Assembly (NCBI GenBank): GCA_900471605.1
Contig: UCEY01000001.1
Span: 89,493-153,492 of the forward strand
DNA: 64,000 bases
Origin: Hyphomicrobiales bacterium
GTDB taxonomy: Bacteria; Pseudomonadota; Alphaproteobacteria; Rhizobiales; Rhizobiaceae
Direction: 5' to 3'
Shown here: positions 7,835 through 17,900 of the stretch, piece by piece
Numbering within the stretch: position 1 is the stretch's first letter
Layout of the letters: the number at the start of each line of letters is the position of its first letter
The notes under the pieces: generated by a model
Databases searched by the model: none
The model's input: the letters and a program-made list of their open reading frames with translations, nothing else
Told to the model about the DNA's origin: nothing
Position numbers and translations under genes: made by a program

Positions 7835-8647
7835 ATGAAACGGACAATCGAAAAACTGAAACATCGGCGGTATCGCCATCCATCCGGCCCACCGGCTCCG
7901 CGCTGGCTGTCTTTTGCGCTGGTCACGATCAACCTGATCCTGATCGCCTTCTTCCTGCTCGATGCGCCGGTCGGTTCATATGCCGCCCATACGCCCAACC
8001 TACTTCTGCCGATCGGCAAGGCGATCACCGATTTCGGTACGTCCGGCTGGATCCTGTTTGGGGCGGCGATCCTCTTTTTCGAAGCGCTTGCCGTCACCCG
8101 GTTGGCACAAAGCCTGAAAGCCCGCTTCCAGGCGATGCTGGTCAGCCATATCGCGATCTACATCTTTGTGGCCGTCGCCGGGTCGGGCCTTCTCGTCAAT
8201 CTGCTGAAGCGCATCATCGGGCGCGCGCGCCCCGGTCTTTACGAACAATGGGGCTTTCACGGCTTCAATCCGTTTTCCGGCTCCCGGTTCGAGAGCTTCC
8301 CTTCGGGCCACGCGACCACGGTCGGTGCCTTCCTGATGGCACTGGCGCTGCTTGCGCCGCGCTACCGCCTGTTCTTTCTGATCATGAGCCTCTGGCTCGG
8401 TTTTTCCCGGGTCATCGTCGGAGCCCATTATCCGAGCGACGTGATTGCAGGCCTCTCCTTCGGCGCCTGGTTCTCGGTGATCATGGCAATCGTCTTTTCC
8501 CGTTACGGGCTGCTCTTCCGGCAGGAACCGGACGGTTGGCCGGTTCTGCGCCGGCCCATCCCTTTCCTTTTGCGCCCCGACCGGACGAGCATGCCATTCC
8601 CGCCCCGCGGCGTGCCGCCGAAGCGAGAGGCCGAAAAGGCCGAATGA
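7835..8647 (+). CDS. PAP2-family membrane phosphatase
   Basis: A 270-residue integral membrane protein of the PAP2 / acid-phosphatase superfamily. The three catalytic motifs are visible: KRIIGRARP (about residues 125-133), the PSGH motif in FESFPSGHATT, and SRVIVGAHYPSDV with the nucleophile-assisting histidine. Six or so hydrophobic helices surround them. Such proteins dephosphorylate lipid phosphates, for example undecaprenyl pyrophosphate, phosphatidylglycerol phosphate or lipid A; the substrate cannot be told from the sequence. The C-terminal 40 residues are proline- and charge-rich and probably cytoplasmic. The gene ends 13 nt before a strong terminator shared with the convergent transporter gene. 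Confidence 0.9.
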   Translation: MKRTIEKLKHRRYRHPSGPPAPRWLSFALVTINLILIAFFLLDAPVGSYAAHTPNLLLPIGKAITDFGTSGWILFGAAILFFEALAVTRLAQSLKARFQAMLVSHIAIYIFVAVAGSGLLVNLLKRIIGRARPGLYEQWGFHGFNPFSGSRFESFPSGHATTVGAFLMALALLAPRYRLFFLIMSLWLGFSRVIVGAHYPSDVIAGLSFGAWFSVIMAIVFSRYGLLFRQEPDGWPVLRRPIPFLLRPDRTSMPFPPRGVPPKREAEKAE

Positions 8648-8660
8648 CCAGGCCAGCGAA

Positions 8661-8695
8661 AAGCCCGGCGAAGTGAACTTCGCCGGGCTTTTTTG
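8661..8695 (+). terminator. Strong intrinsic terminator
   Basis: AAGCCCGGCGAAGT (8661-8674) and ACTTCGCCGGGCTT (8677-8690) form a 14-bp perfect inverted repeat, followed by TTTT. It lies between two convergent genes, the PAP2 phosphatase and the MHS transporter. AAAA lies just upstream of the stem, so it could work for both strands. Confidence 0.9.
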
Positions 8696-8745
8696 TTTGA
8701 CGGGATTCTCCAGGAACCCCGGGGCAGGGAACCAAATCTTCCCGC

Positions 8746-10629
8746 TTACTCGGCGTGGATGTCCCGATCCTTGGTTTCCGGAAGGAACAGGACGCCGATG
8801 ACCAGCGTGATTGCCGCGAAGACGATCGGATACCACAGGCCGTAGTAGATATTGCCGGCGGCCGCGCTCATCGCGAAGGCCGTTGCCGGAAGCAGACCGC
8901 CGAACCAGCCGTTGCCGATGTGATAGGGCAGCGACATGCCGGTATAGCGGATGCGGGTCGGGAAGAGTTCGACCAGCAGGGCGGCGATCGGGCCGTAGAC
9001 CATCGTCACATAGAGTACCAGGACGAACAGGATGGCGATCGTGCCGATCCAGTTCACACGGGCCGGATCGGCGGACATCGTGAACGCACCGCCCTTGGCG
9101 ATCGTATAGACCGGCATGTCGGTGACGCCCTTCGCTTCGTCTGCGGTGAGCAGCTTCTGGCTGACGAGGTCGGCCGCAGGAACGGACGTCTTTTCGCCGC
9201 CGCGAACGGAAGCGGCATTGAGAGCGAGTTCCGGATTGGCGGCGATGAAGGCATCGAGCTTGGAATCCGCCACCTTGATCGCACCGCGGGTCAGCGGATA
9301 ACCGGCATCGTGAAGTGCGACGTTGACGCCCTTTTCGAAGGCGCGCTGCTTGGCGGCGGCATCGGCGCCGGCGGCGACCGCGTCATAGCTGGTGATGCTC
9401 TTGCCAGCGATCTTCACCGTAGCCGGCTGGCCGGCGGGACCTACGACCACTTCGTAAGGCACCGAGTTGCGGGTGAGGAACGACGTGGCGATATCGCAGG
9501 AGCTGGTGAACTTCGACGTACCGGTCGGGTTGAACTGGAATTTGCAGTCCGCCGGGTCGGCCGTGACCGTCGCCTTGATCGTCGCCTGGGCTTCGGCAAG
9601 TGCGGGGTTCGCCATCGAGGTCATTGCCTTGAAGAGCGGGAAATACGTCACGGCGGCGATCAGCAGGCCCGCCATGATGATCGGCTTGCGGCCGATCTTG
9701 TCCGAAAGGCCACCGAAGATGACGAAGAACGGCGTGCCGAGGAAGAGCGCGATGGCGACCATGATGTTGGCCGACTGGAGATCGACCTTCAGCACGTTCT
9801 GCAGGAAGAACAGCGCGTAGAACTGGCCGCCGTACCAGACGACCGCCTGGCCCATCGTGGCGCCCAGAAGGGCGATGATGGCGATCTTGGCGTTGCGCCA
9901 GGTGCCGAAGGCTTCCGTCAGCGGAGCTTTGGAGCCCTTGCCTTCTTCCTTCATCTTCTTAAACGCCGGAGATTCGTTCATTTTCAGACGGATCCAGACG
10001 GAAACGCCGAGCAGAGCGACCGAGACGAGGAACGGGATGCGCCAGCCCCATGCCGCGAACGCAGTGGCACCCATGATCCACTGAACGAAGACGATGACGA
10101 TCAGCGACAGGAACAGACCGAGCGTCGCGGTCGTCTGGATCCACGAGGTGAAATAACCGCGCCGCCCGTTTGGCGCATGTTCAGCCACGTAGGTCGCGGC
10201 ACCGCCGTATTCGCCGCCGAGCGCGAGGCCCTGCAGGAGGCGCAGGATGATCAGGATGATCGGAGCTGCGATGCCGATCGTCGCGGCGCCCGGCAGGACG
10301 CCGACCAGGAAGGTCGACATGCCCATGATCAGGATGGTCATGAGGAAGGTATATTTGCGGCCGACGAGGTCGCCGAGGCGGCCGAAGACCAGCGCGCCGA
10401 AGGGGCGGACCAGGAAGCCGGCAGCAAACGCGAGCAGCGTGAAGATGTTGCGCGTCGCTTCCGGATACTGGGTAAAGTAGGTCGCGCCGATATAGGTCGC
10501 GAGCGAGCCGTAGAGATAAAAATCATACCATTCGAATACGGTGCCGAGCGAAGAAGCGAAGATGACCTTCTTCTCCTCCCGCGTCATCGGTGAGGCCTTT
10601 GTGCTCACCCCCGTTGCGACATTTGCCAT
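8746..10629 (-). CDS. MFS transporter, metabolite:H+ symporter (MHS) type, with a 190-residue periplasmic insertion
   Basis: A 627-residue major facilitator. MHS-type features are TVFEWYDFYLYGSLA at the N-terminus, GRLGDLVGRKYT after TM2 and ALGGEYGGAATYVAEHAP in TM4-5. The family moves organic acids, sugars or osmolytes with protons; the substrate is unknown here. Family members usually have 430-550 residues. The excess is a hydrophilic block at about residues 335-525, between TM9 and TM10, predicted periplasmic, with only two cysteines (362 and 378), a possible disulphide. GGGAGGACGAC precedes the ATG, a strong ribosome site. The gene is monocistronic and ends at a shared terminator. Confidence 0.9.
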   Translation of the reverse strand: MANVATGVSTKASPMTREEKKVIFASSLGTVFEWYDFYLYGSLATYIGATYFTQYPEATRNIFTLLAFAAGFLVRPFGALVFGRLGDLVGRKYTFLMTILIMGMSTFLVGVLPGAATIGIAAPIILIILRLLQGLALGGEYGGAATYVAEHAPNGRRGYFTSWIQTTATLGLFLSLIVIVFVQWIMGATAFAAWGWRIPFLVSVALLGVSVWIRLKMNESPAFKKMKEEGKGSKAPLTEAFGTWRNAKIAIIALLGATMGQAVVWYGGQFYALFFLQNVLKVDLQSANIMVAIALFLGTPFFVIFGGLSDKIGRKPIIMAGLLIAAVTYFPLFKAMTSMANPALAEAQATIKATVTADPADCKFQFNPTGTSKFTSSCDIATSFLTRNSVPYEVVVGPAGQPATVKIAGKSITSYDAVAAGADAAAKQRAFEKGVNVALHDAGYPLTRGAIKVADSKLDAFIAANPELALNAASVRGGEKTSVPAADLVSQKLLTADEAKGVTDMPVYTIAKGGAFTMSADPARVNWIGTIAILFVLVLYVTMVYGPIAALLVELFPTRIRYTGMSLPYHIGNGWFGGLLPATAFAMSAAAGNIYYGLWYPIVFAAITLVIGVLFLPETKDRDIHAE

Positions 10630-11134
10630 TGTCGTCCTCCCTCAAGATGAAACTCGCGTGCCGGCTCCGGCCCGTTTCCCTCCTGGGCCGGATATGGCGA
10701 CGCATTGTCGCAGATTGACAGAATTCAAGCGCCAAGAAGAGGGATGCTTTGGGATTATGACTTTCGTCTAATATCACGCTTGCCGTGCAGGACGGATGTT
10801 GCGGCGCGCAATGAGCGCAATGCAGCGCAGCACCTGCGTCAGCCATCGCTTGACTCGTTGCGAAAATCTTCTAAACAGCTTCGCGAACGGGAAAACACCC
10901 ACATGCGCGCCTGCGAATTCAATCTCGCTGCCTCCGCACTGCCGGCTATGCAAGCCGCGCGGTGGATGTGTGTTTCCGCTTTCTCCAAAACCAAGGCCAA
11001 AACGACGACGAAAACCGTCTGACGTCTCTGGCCGCCGCTCTCTCCCCGGATGGCCGGGGACAAGGAATTCCGCGGACTTCAACCGCGGCTTCCCCCTCAC
11101 CGGAAACGAGGAGAGACAGAAAGAGAGCAAAAAA
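10630..11134. other. 505-bp intergenic region upstream of asd and the transporter
   Basis: This is divergent promoter space for the MHS transporter (minus) and asd (plus). I see no family-level coding signal. A candidate sigma-70-like pair TTGACT (10850) and TAAACA (10872), spaced 16 nt, points toward asd but is weak. A 39-codon open frame (10902-11021) and a CCGCGG-N7-CCGCGG inverted repeat (about 11072-11091) lie in the long asd leader. GAGGAGAG lies 14-21 nt before the asd ATG. Confidence 0.5.
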
Positions 11135-12169
11135 ATGGGTTTCAAGATCGCAGTCGCCGGTGCAACCGGCAATGTCGGCAGGGAAATGCTGACGATCCTT
11201 TCCGAGCGCGGCTTCCCGGTCGACGAAGTCGTGGCGCTGGCATCCGCCCGCAGCCAGGGGACCGAGGTTTCCTTCGGCGACCGGACGCTGAAGGTTTCCA
11301 ACCTCGAAAACTATGATTTCTCCGACACCGATATCTGCCTGATGTCGGCCGGCGGCGAGGTTTCCAAGAAGTGGTCGCCGAAGATCGGTGCGCAGGGCTG
11401 CGTCGTCATCGACAACTCTTCCGCCTGGCGTTACGACCAGGACGTCCCGCTGATCGTTCCGGAAGTGAATCCCGATGCGGTCGCCGGCTTCGCCAAGCGC
11501 AACATCATCGCCAATCCGAATTGCTCGACCGCGCAGCTCGTCGTCGCCCTGAAGCCGCTGCACGACTTCGCCAAGATCAAGCGCGTCGTCGTCTCGACCT
11601 ACCAGTCGGTTTCCGGCGCCGGCAAGGAAGGCATGGACGAGCTCTTCACCCAGACCCGCGCCGTCTTCGTCGCCGATCCGGTCGAATCGAAGAAGTTCAC
11701 CAAGCGCATCGCCTTCAACGTCATCCCGCATATCGATAGCTTCATGGAAGACGGATATACGAAGGAAGAGTGGAAGGTTCTGGCCGAGACCAAGAAGATG
11801 CTCGACCCGAAGATCAAGGTGACCTGCACCGCGGTGCGCGTTCCGGTCTTCATCGGCCATTCGGAATCGGTCAACATCGAGTTCGAAAACGAGATCACTG
11901 CCGACCAGGCCCGCGATATCCTGCGCGAAGCCCCGGGCTGCCTCGTCATCGACAAGCATGAGAACGGCGGCTACATCACGCCTTACGAATGCGCCGGTGA
12001 GGACGCTACCTACATTTCCCGCATCCGCGAGGATGCGACGGTGGAAAACGGCCTCAACATGTGGGTCGTTTCCGACAACCTGCGCAAGGGCGCGGCACTC
12101 AATGCCATCCAGATCGCCGAGCTGCTCGTCAACCGTGGCCTGATCAAGCCGCGCAAGGTTGCTGCCTGA
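11135..12169 (+). CDS. asd: Aspartate-semialdehyde dehydrogenase
   Basis: A 344-residue NADP-dependent enzyme that converts aspartyl phosphate to aspartate semialdehyde, the branch point to lysine/diaminopimelate, threonine and methionine. Seen are AVAGATGNVGREML (nucleotide fold, residues 6-19), IIANPNCSTAQLV with the catalytic cysteine, SGAGKEGMDEL, and HSESVNIEFE with the catalytic-region histidine. Length is normal. The start MGFKIAVAGATG matches the family; an open upstream extension is not conserved. It has an A- and G-rich leader ending in GAGAGCAAAAAA before the ATG and is closed by an intrinsic terminator, so it is probably monocistronic. Confidence 0.97.
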   Translation: MGFKIAVAGATGNVGREMLTILSERGFPVDEVVALASARSQGTEVSFGDRTLKVSNLENYDFSDTDICLMSAGGEVSKKWSPKIGAQGCVVIDNSSAWRYDQDVPLIVPEVNPDAVAGFAKRNIIANPNCSTAQLVVALKPLHDFAKIKRVVVSTYQSVSGAGKEGMDELFTQTRAVFVADPVESKKFTKRIAFNVIPHIDSFMEDGYTKEEWKVLAETKKMLDPKIKVTCTAVRVPVFIGHSESVNIEFENEITADQARDILREAPGCLVIDKHENGGYITPYECAGEDATYISRIREDATVENGLNMWVVSDNLRKGAALNAIQIAELLVNRGLIKPRKVAA

Positions 12170-12202
12170 TAAATAATAAATTTATTAAGCATGTTCCGAT
12201 AG

Positions 12203-12231
12203 AAACCCCGTCAGAAATGGCGGGGTTTTTC
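12203..12231 (+). terminator. Intrinsic terminator of asd
   Basis: AAACCCCG (12203-12210) pairs with CGGGGTTT (12221-12228); two further pairs can extend the stem, leaving a 6-nt loop. The descending stem runs into TTTTTCTT. It lies 34 nt after the asd stop. Confidence 0.9.
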
Positions 12232-12372
12232 TTAACGAATCACCTAAATCACGAACTATTCATGAACGGGTGAGTTGCGATTGTCTGCAACCGCCGCCAT
12301 AAGGCCGAAACAAACACATTATCCGGACGCTTCCGGCTGAAGCGATCCGGCTCTCGGGACGGGTTTGACCGC

Positions 12373-13185
12373 ATGAAGAAGACTTTGCTGGCAGGATTGA
12401 TCGCAACCGGTTTCATGACCGCTAGTCCGGCTTTTGCCGCGCTCCAATGCGGCAACGATTCATCCGGCTTCGCCCGCTGGGTCGACGAATTCAAACGGGT
12501 GGCGCCTTCGAACGGCGTCAACCCATCCGTCGTCGAAAAGGCCTTCTCGAACGTCTCCTACAACCGCCCGACCATCAGCGCCGATCGCGGCCAGAAAAGC
12601 TTCAAGCTTTCCTTCGACGAGTTCATGAAGAAGCGCGGCGGGGCTGCCATCATCTCCCGCGGCAAGGGCATGAAGTCCGGCAATGCCGCCCTGTTCGCAT
12701 CGATCGAGCGCCGCTTCGGCGTTCCGGCCGGCCCGATCATCGCGATCTGGGGCATGGAAACCGGTTTCGGCAGCTTCATGGGCGATCAGCATACCCTTTC
12801 CGCCGTGGCAACGCTCGCTTACGATTGCCGCCGCTCGGCCTATTTCACCGAGCAGCTCTATGCTGCCCTTCAGCTCGTCGACCGGGGTGACCTGAGCGTC
12901 ACCGCCCGCGGCGCGGCCCATGGCGAAATCGGCCAGACCCAGTTCCTGCCGCTGAACGTCGTCCGTTACGGCGCCGATGGCGACGGCGACGGCCATATCG
13001 ACATGGTCCGTTCGCGTGCCGACGCACTTGCCTCGACCGCCAACTTCCTGAAGGGACACGGCTGGAGGCCGGGCGCCGGTTACCAGCCGGGCCAGCCGAA
13101 TTTCGTTGCCATCCAGGGCTGGAATGCGGCTACCGTCTACCAGCAGGCGATCGCTTATATGGGCGCCCAGATCGACGGCCAATAA
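12373..13185 (+). CDS. Lytic murein transglycosylase (MltB / SLT_2 family)
   Basis: A 270-residue secreted protein. Residues 1-22 (MKKTLLAGLIATGFMTASPAFA) are a typical Sec signal peptide with an A-x-A cleavage site. There is no lipobox, so it is soluble periplasmic rather than a lipoprotein. The catalytic glutamate sits in WGMETGFGSFMG, and AHGEIGQTQFLP and DADGDGHID-like sequence (YGADGDGDGHIDM) complete the MltB pattern. It cleaves the MurNAc-GlcNAc bond to give 1,6-anhydromuropeptides. No C-terminal peptidoglycan-binding domain is present, so this is a short form. It is monocistronic and convergent with the carbonic anhydrase gene (18 nt between stops). Confidence 0.92.
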   Translation: MKKTLLAGLIATGFMTASPAFAALQCGNDSSGFARWVDEFKRVAPSNGVNPSVVEKAFSNVSYNRPTISADRGQKSFKLSFDEFMKKRGGAAIISRGKGMKSGNAALFASIERRFGVPAGPIIAIWGMETGFGSFMGDQHTLSAVATLAYDCRRSAYFTEQLYAALQLVDRGDLSVTARGAAHGEIGQTQFLPLNVVRYGADGDGDGHIDMVRSRADALASTANFLKGHGWRPGAGYQPGQPNFVAIQGWNAATVYQQAIAYMGAQIDGQ

Positions 13186-13203
13186 GCCTCGTTCGTCGTG
13201 AAA

Positions 13204-13878
13204 TCAGGCCGAGACCTGCTCGGCCTCGATCGGCGGTTCATCCAGGTTGGGACGGACGAAATCGCCCTTCCCGTCCATGATCCAGAGCTCGCCGGTCGAA
13301 ATGTCGAACCAGGCGCCGTGAATGCCGAGTTTCCCCTCTTGGTCGTGTTTTCGAACAAAGGGAAACGTCTGCAGATTGGCGATCGAATTGCGGATCGAAA
13401 CCCGCTCCAATGCCGTTTGGCGTTCGGCCTGCGTCATCAAGTCGTTGTTCTGGATCTGCTCGGCGGCGGGCCTGACCAGCCCCATCCACTTGCCGATGAA
13501 ATCCCCCGGTGACAGCGGCTTCATGGAAGGATCGAGCGCCGCCTGGATGCCGCCGCAGCGGCCATGGCCCATCACCACGATATTGTCGATCTCAAGCACC
13601 TGAACGGCATATTCGATCGCCGCCGACGTGCCGTGGAACTGCCCGTCCGGCTCGTAGCGTGGCACCATGTTGGCGACGTTGCGCACCACGAACATTTCTC
13701 CGGGGCCGCAGTCGAAAATTGTCTCCGGCGCGGCACGGGAGTCGCAACAGGCAATCAGCAGCGTATGGGGCTTCTGCCCCTTGTCCGCCAGCACACGGTA
13801 GCGCTCACGCTCGTCAACATAGCGACCGCTCATGAAATTGCGGTAGCCCGCCAGAAGTCTGTCAGGAAAATCCGTCAT
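13204..13878 (-). CDS. Beta-class carbonic anhydrase
   Basis: A 224-residue cytoplasmic zinc enzyme that interconverts CO2 and bicarbonate. The zinc ligands are visible: Cys in IACCDSRAAPE (with the D-S-R dyad) and His-Cys in VMGHGRCGGIQAAL. VVRNVANMVP is the conserved strand between them. Length fits the beta class. The ATG at 13878 (MTDFPDRLLAGY) matches family starts; a 12-residue upstream extension does not. It is separated by 69 nt from the upstream pyridoxal kinase gene on the same strand and may be co-transcribed with it. Confidence 0.94.
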   Translation of the reverse strand: MTDFPDRLLAGYRNFMSGRYVDERERYRVLADKGQKPHTLLIACCDSRAAPETIFDCGPGEMFVVRNVANMVPRYEPDGQFHGTSAAIEYAVQVLEIDNIVVMGHGRCGGIQAALDPSMKPLSPGDFIGKWMGLVRPAAEQIQNNDLMTQAERQTALERVSIRNSIANLQTFPFVRKHDQEGKLGIHGAWFDISTGELWIMDGKGDFVRPNLDEPPIEAEQVSA

Positions 13879-13947
13879 GGAGCAACGATTATAGCGCCGC
13901 CGAGCGAAGATCAACGGCCATTGTGCATATGCGAAATTCCTATGCCC

Positions 13948-14820
13948 TCAACGCTTGGTCCTCTGCAGGGGGTGCACGAGCCGGCGCATCTGGACCATCG
14001 CCATGGGTGTGGAGAGGCTTGACGAGTCGGTCTCCAGCGTCAGCTCGTCGCCGCCGCGCTTGGCCGTGCGCGCAAGGATCTCGAAAACGCTCGCCGTTGC
14101 CAGCTGCAGCGCCTTTTCCTCGTCCATGCCGGCCAGGATGCGCCCGAGGAACAGGGCGCCCAGAAGGTCGCCGAGCCCGTTCGGCGGATTGTCGATCAGC
14201 CGGTGTTCGGCCAGCAGTGCATGTTTGCCGGTCAGGTAGAGATTGCCGGTGCCACCCGCCATCATCGGCACCGCCGAGGTCACCAGGATGCGCGGTGGCC
14301 CGAGCGCGATCGCGGCATCCATGATCTCGTTGTTGGTTTCGAGTGGCGCGCCGGAAAGCCAGGCGAGCTCGTAGCGGTTCGGGGTGGCGATCGTCGCCAG
14401 CGGAATGAGTTCGTCGCGGATCGCTTCCGCCGTCGGCTGCGGGATATAAAGCCCGCCGAGATCCCCCATCACCGGATCGCAGACATAGAGAAGGTCCGGG
14501 TTTTTCTCCTTCAGCGCCCGAACGAGCCGCGCCACCGAACGCGGCTGGGCGGCATTGCCGAAATAGCCGGTCAGCACCGCCTTCACTTCTCCCAGCCATG
14601 GCGCGCGAATAAGATCGTCTATAGCCTTGTCGAAATCTGATTCGGGAAAGGTCAGGCGGGTGGAAGGCCCGTGACCGGGATGCCAGGGGAGAACGACTGT
14701 CGGCATGGCCCAGACGGGAAATCCAAGCGTCTCGAGCGCGAAAACGGCGGCGCGATTGCCGACCGAGCCGCGCACGACATGGCTGGAGATGACGAGGACG
14801 GCACTGCTGGTATCCTGCAT
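13948..14820 (-). CDS. pdxY: Pyridoxal kinase
   Basis: A 290-residue ribokinase-fold enzyme of the PdxY group that phosphorylates pyridoxal in the B6 salvage pathway. Family signatures: VLVISSHVVRGSVGNRAA at the N-terminus (the usual S-x-V-x-x-G-x-V-G-N pattern), VCDPVMGDLGGLY, TPNRYELAWLSG, and the anion-hole/catalytic motif NPPNGLGDLLGALF with the catalytic aspartate. The start at 14820 (MQDTSSAVLVIS) is well placed before the first strand. It is upstream of the carbonic anhydrase gene on the same strand and divergent from the NAD-glutamate dehydrogenase gene. Confidence 0.93.
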   Translation of the reverse strand: MQDTSSAVLVISSHVVRGSVGNRAAVFALETLGFPVWAMPTVVLPWHPGHGPSTRLTFPESDFDKAIDDLIRAPWLGEVKAVLTGYFGNAAQPRSVARLVRALKEKNPDLLYVCDPVMGDLGGLYIPQPTAEAIRDELIPLATIATPNRYELAWLSGAPLETNNEIMDAAIALGPPRILVTSAVPMMAGGTGNLYLTGKHALLAEHRLIDNPPNGLGDLLGALFLGRILAGMDEEKALQLATASVFEILARTAKRGGDELTLETDSSSLSTPMAMVQMRRLVHPLQRTKR

Positions 14821-14994
14821 GAGATTGACTTCCGGCTATGATGGCCTGTTGATCGTTTCTTCGTCGCCGCATGTCAACAAGGCTTCACGGAAGAATGAAA
14901 CGTGTAGTGCCGACTGACATGGATCAGCCACGTTGCCGCATGATGACACAAATCTATTTTATTCCGTCCGGGCACGGAAAAAGGGGAGAGGGAC

Positions 14995-17900
14995 ATGGCC
15001 GTCAGGCAGAATCCGAAACGGGAAAAACAGATCGAAAGCGCGCGCAAGATCGTTGCCGCGAGCAAGGGGCCGCATCTCGACCCCCTCATCCTGTTCGGCC
15101 GCGCCAGCACTGACGACCTCGAAAGCTATACGCCTGAGATGCTGGCGCTTTCCGCCAATCATGCGGCCGAACGGCTGATGGCCTGGACACGGGTCCGGGC
15201 CGACATCACGGTCCAACCGGTCGCCGGCGTTGAGCCGGACGGAATTCCGGTCTCGGTTCTGACCGTTGTCGACCGCAACATGCCTTTCCTGTTTGATTCG
15301 GTCATGGGCGAGGTGACGGCGACCCACCGCGACCTCACCATGGCCGTCCATCCGATCCTGGTCGTCGAACCGGGCAAGGAGCCGGTTCTGCGCTCCAACG
15401 AACAGCCCGGCAGCCCGGCCCATCATGTGAGCCTCATCCAGATCCACCTGTCGCCGCTCAACGAGGAACAGGCGGCTTCGCTCACCGAGCGCATCCGTTA
15501 CATCCTCGACCAGGTGCACCTGTCGATCACCGACTGGGGCTCCATGCTGGAGGTCCTCGACGGCGCCGCCAAGCAGCTCAACAATTCGACAAGCCGCCGC
15601 AAGGCCGATCGCGACGAGGCGCTCGCCTTCCTGGACTGGCTGCGCGACGACAATTTCACCTTCCTCGGCATGCGCGAATACGTCTATTCCGGCAAGGGCG
15701 CCGAGGCCAAGGTGGAACGCGGCAAGGGCCGCGGTCTCGGCATCCTCTCCGATCCGGATGTGCTCGTGCTGCGCCAGGGCAAGGACGCGGTGACGACGAC
15801 GCCGGAAATCCTCGAATTCCTCGACGGGCCCGATTTCCTGATCGTGACCAAGGCCAACGTGAAATCGGTCGTCCATCGCCGCGCCTATATGGACTATGTC
15901 GGCGTCAAGCGCTTCGACGAGAAGGGCGAAGTGGTCGGCGAACTGCGCGTCGTCGGCCTTTTCACGGCGACCGCCTATACCCATTCCGTTCGCGATATCC
16001 CGCTTCTGCGCGCAAAGGCCGGTCGGATCGAGGAGCATTTCGGCTTCGATCCCGACAGCCATTCCGGCCGCATGCTGGAAAACACGCTCGAATCCTATCC
16101 GCGCGACGACCTTTTCCAGATCGATACGGAACTGCTTGCCCGCTTCTGCGAGCAGATCATGGAACTCAGCGAGCGTCCGCGCGTCCGGGTCCTGCCGCGC
16201 ATCGACCATTTCGACCGTTTCGTCTCGGTGATCGTCTACGTCCCCCGCGAGGATTACAATTCCCTCGTGCGCGAGAAAGTCGGCGACTACCTGACCAAGG
16301 TCTATGACGGCCACGTCTCCGCCTATTACCCCGCCTTCCCCGAGGGCGGCGTTGCCCGCGTCCACATGATCATCGGGCGCCGCAGCGGCAAGACGCCGAG
16401 GATCGCCCAGGCCAAGCTCGAGGAAGCGATCAGGCTCATCGCCACGCCTTGGGAGGAACGTTTCGCGGCGCTTGCGGAGGAGGGGCCGCGGCTCTCCGTC
16501 ACCCAGGCCTTCCAGGAAGCCTTCTCGCCCGAGGAGACCTTCGCCGACCTGCCCGATATTGCCGCCTGCGCCGCCGGCGAAGCGATCCGCATCGCCTTCT
16601 ATCGCCGTCCCGGCGACACGGCGAACACGGTGTCGTTGAAGATCTTCCACCGGGATCGGCATCTGTCGCTTTCCCGCCGCGTGCCGCTGCTCGAAAACCT
16701 CGGTTTTCACGCCGTCAGCGAGCAGACATTCGAGATCCAGGTCGGACCCGAGAATGACCGCAGGCTGGTCGTCCTTCACGACATGGAACTGCAGCTTGGC
16801 GACGGCCGCGAGGTTGACCTTTCCCGCGAGGGTCAGCTGCTGGAAGAGGCATTCCTCTCCGCCTTCGAAGGCCTGATCGACAATGACGGCTTCAACCGCC
16901 TCGTCCTGCTCGCTGGCCTCTCCGCCCGCGAAGTCACGGTGCTGCGTGCGTACTCCCGTTACCTGCGCCAGACCGGCATCGTCTATTCGCAGTCCTATAT
17001 CGCCGATACGCTGGTCAAATACCCGGCCATCTCCGCCGCCATCTTCCGTCTTTTCCGCGACGGCTTCGATCCGAAGATCACTGAGAAGGCCCGCGTCAAG
17101 AAACTTACCGACCATCACGCCGAGATCGAGGAAGCGCTTGGCAACGTTCCCAATCTCGATGAGGACCGGACGCTTCGCCGCTTCGTCAACGCGGTCGATG
17201 CGACGCTCAGGACCAACTATTTCCAGCGCGATGAGAACGGCGCCCCCAACCGGATGTTCGCCTTCAAGCTCGATCCGAAGCTGCTGGACAGCCTGCCGGA
17301 ACCCCGCCCCTTCCGTGAAATCTTCGTCTACGGCACCGAGGTCGAAGGCGTGCACCTGCGGTTCGGCAAAGTCGCCCGTGGCGGCCTGCGCTGGTCGGAT
17401 CGCGGCGAGGACTACCGCACGGAAATCCTCGGCCTCGTGAAGGCACAGCAGGTCAAGAACGCCGTCATCGTGCCGGTTGGCGCCAAGGGCGGCTTCTTCC
17501 CGAAAATGCTGCCCCCGGCAAGCGCCCGCGACGCCTTCTTCAATGCCGGCAAGGAGGCCTACAAGACCTTCATCCGCACGCTTCTGTCGATCACCGACAA
17601 TATCGTCGGCGCAGACATCGTCGGGCCGCCGGATACGATCCGTCTCGATGGCGACGATCCCTATTTTGTGGTGGCCGCCGACAAGGGCACCGCGACCTTC
17701 TCCGACACCGCCAACGGCCTCGCCCAGGAAGCCGGCTTCTGGCTGGACGACGCCTTTGCGTCAGGCGGTTCGGCCGGTTACGACCACAAGAAGATGGGCA
17801 TCACCGCCCGCGGCGCCTGGGAAGCCGTGAAGCGGCATTTCCGCGAGAAGGACATCGATATCCAGACGACGCCGTTCACGGTCGCCGGCGTCGGCGACAT

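Noticed and set aside
14959..17355. A 798-codon open frame on the minus strand inside NAD-glutamate dehydrogenase
   Set aside because: It is opposite strong family motifs of the dehydrogenase; no domain is recognised in it.
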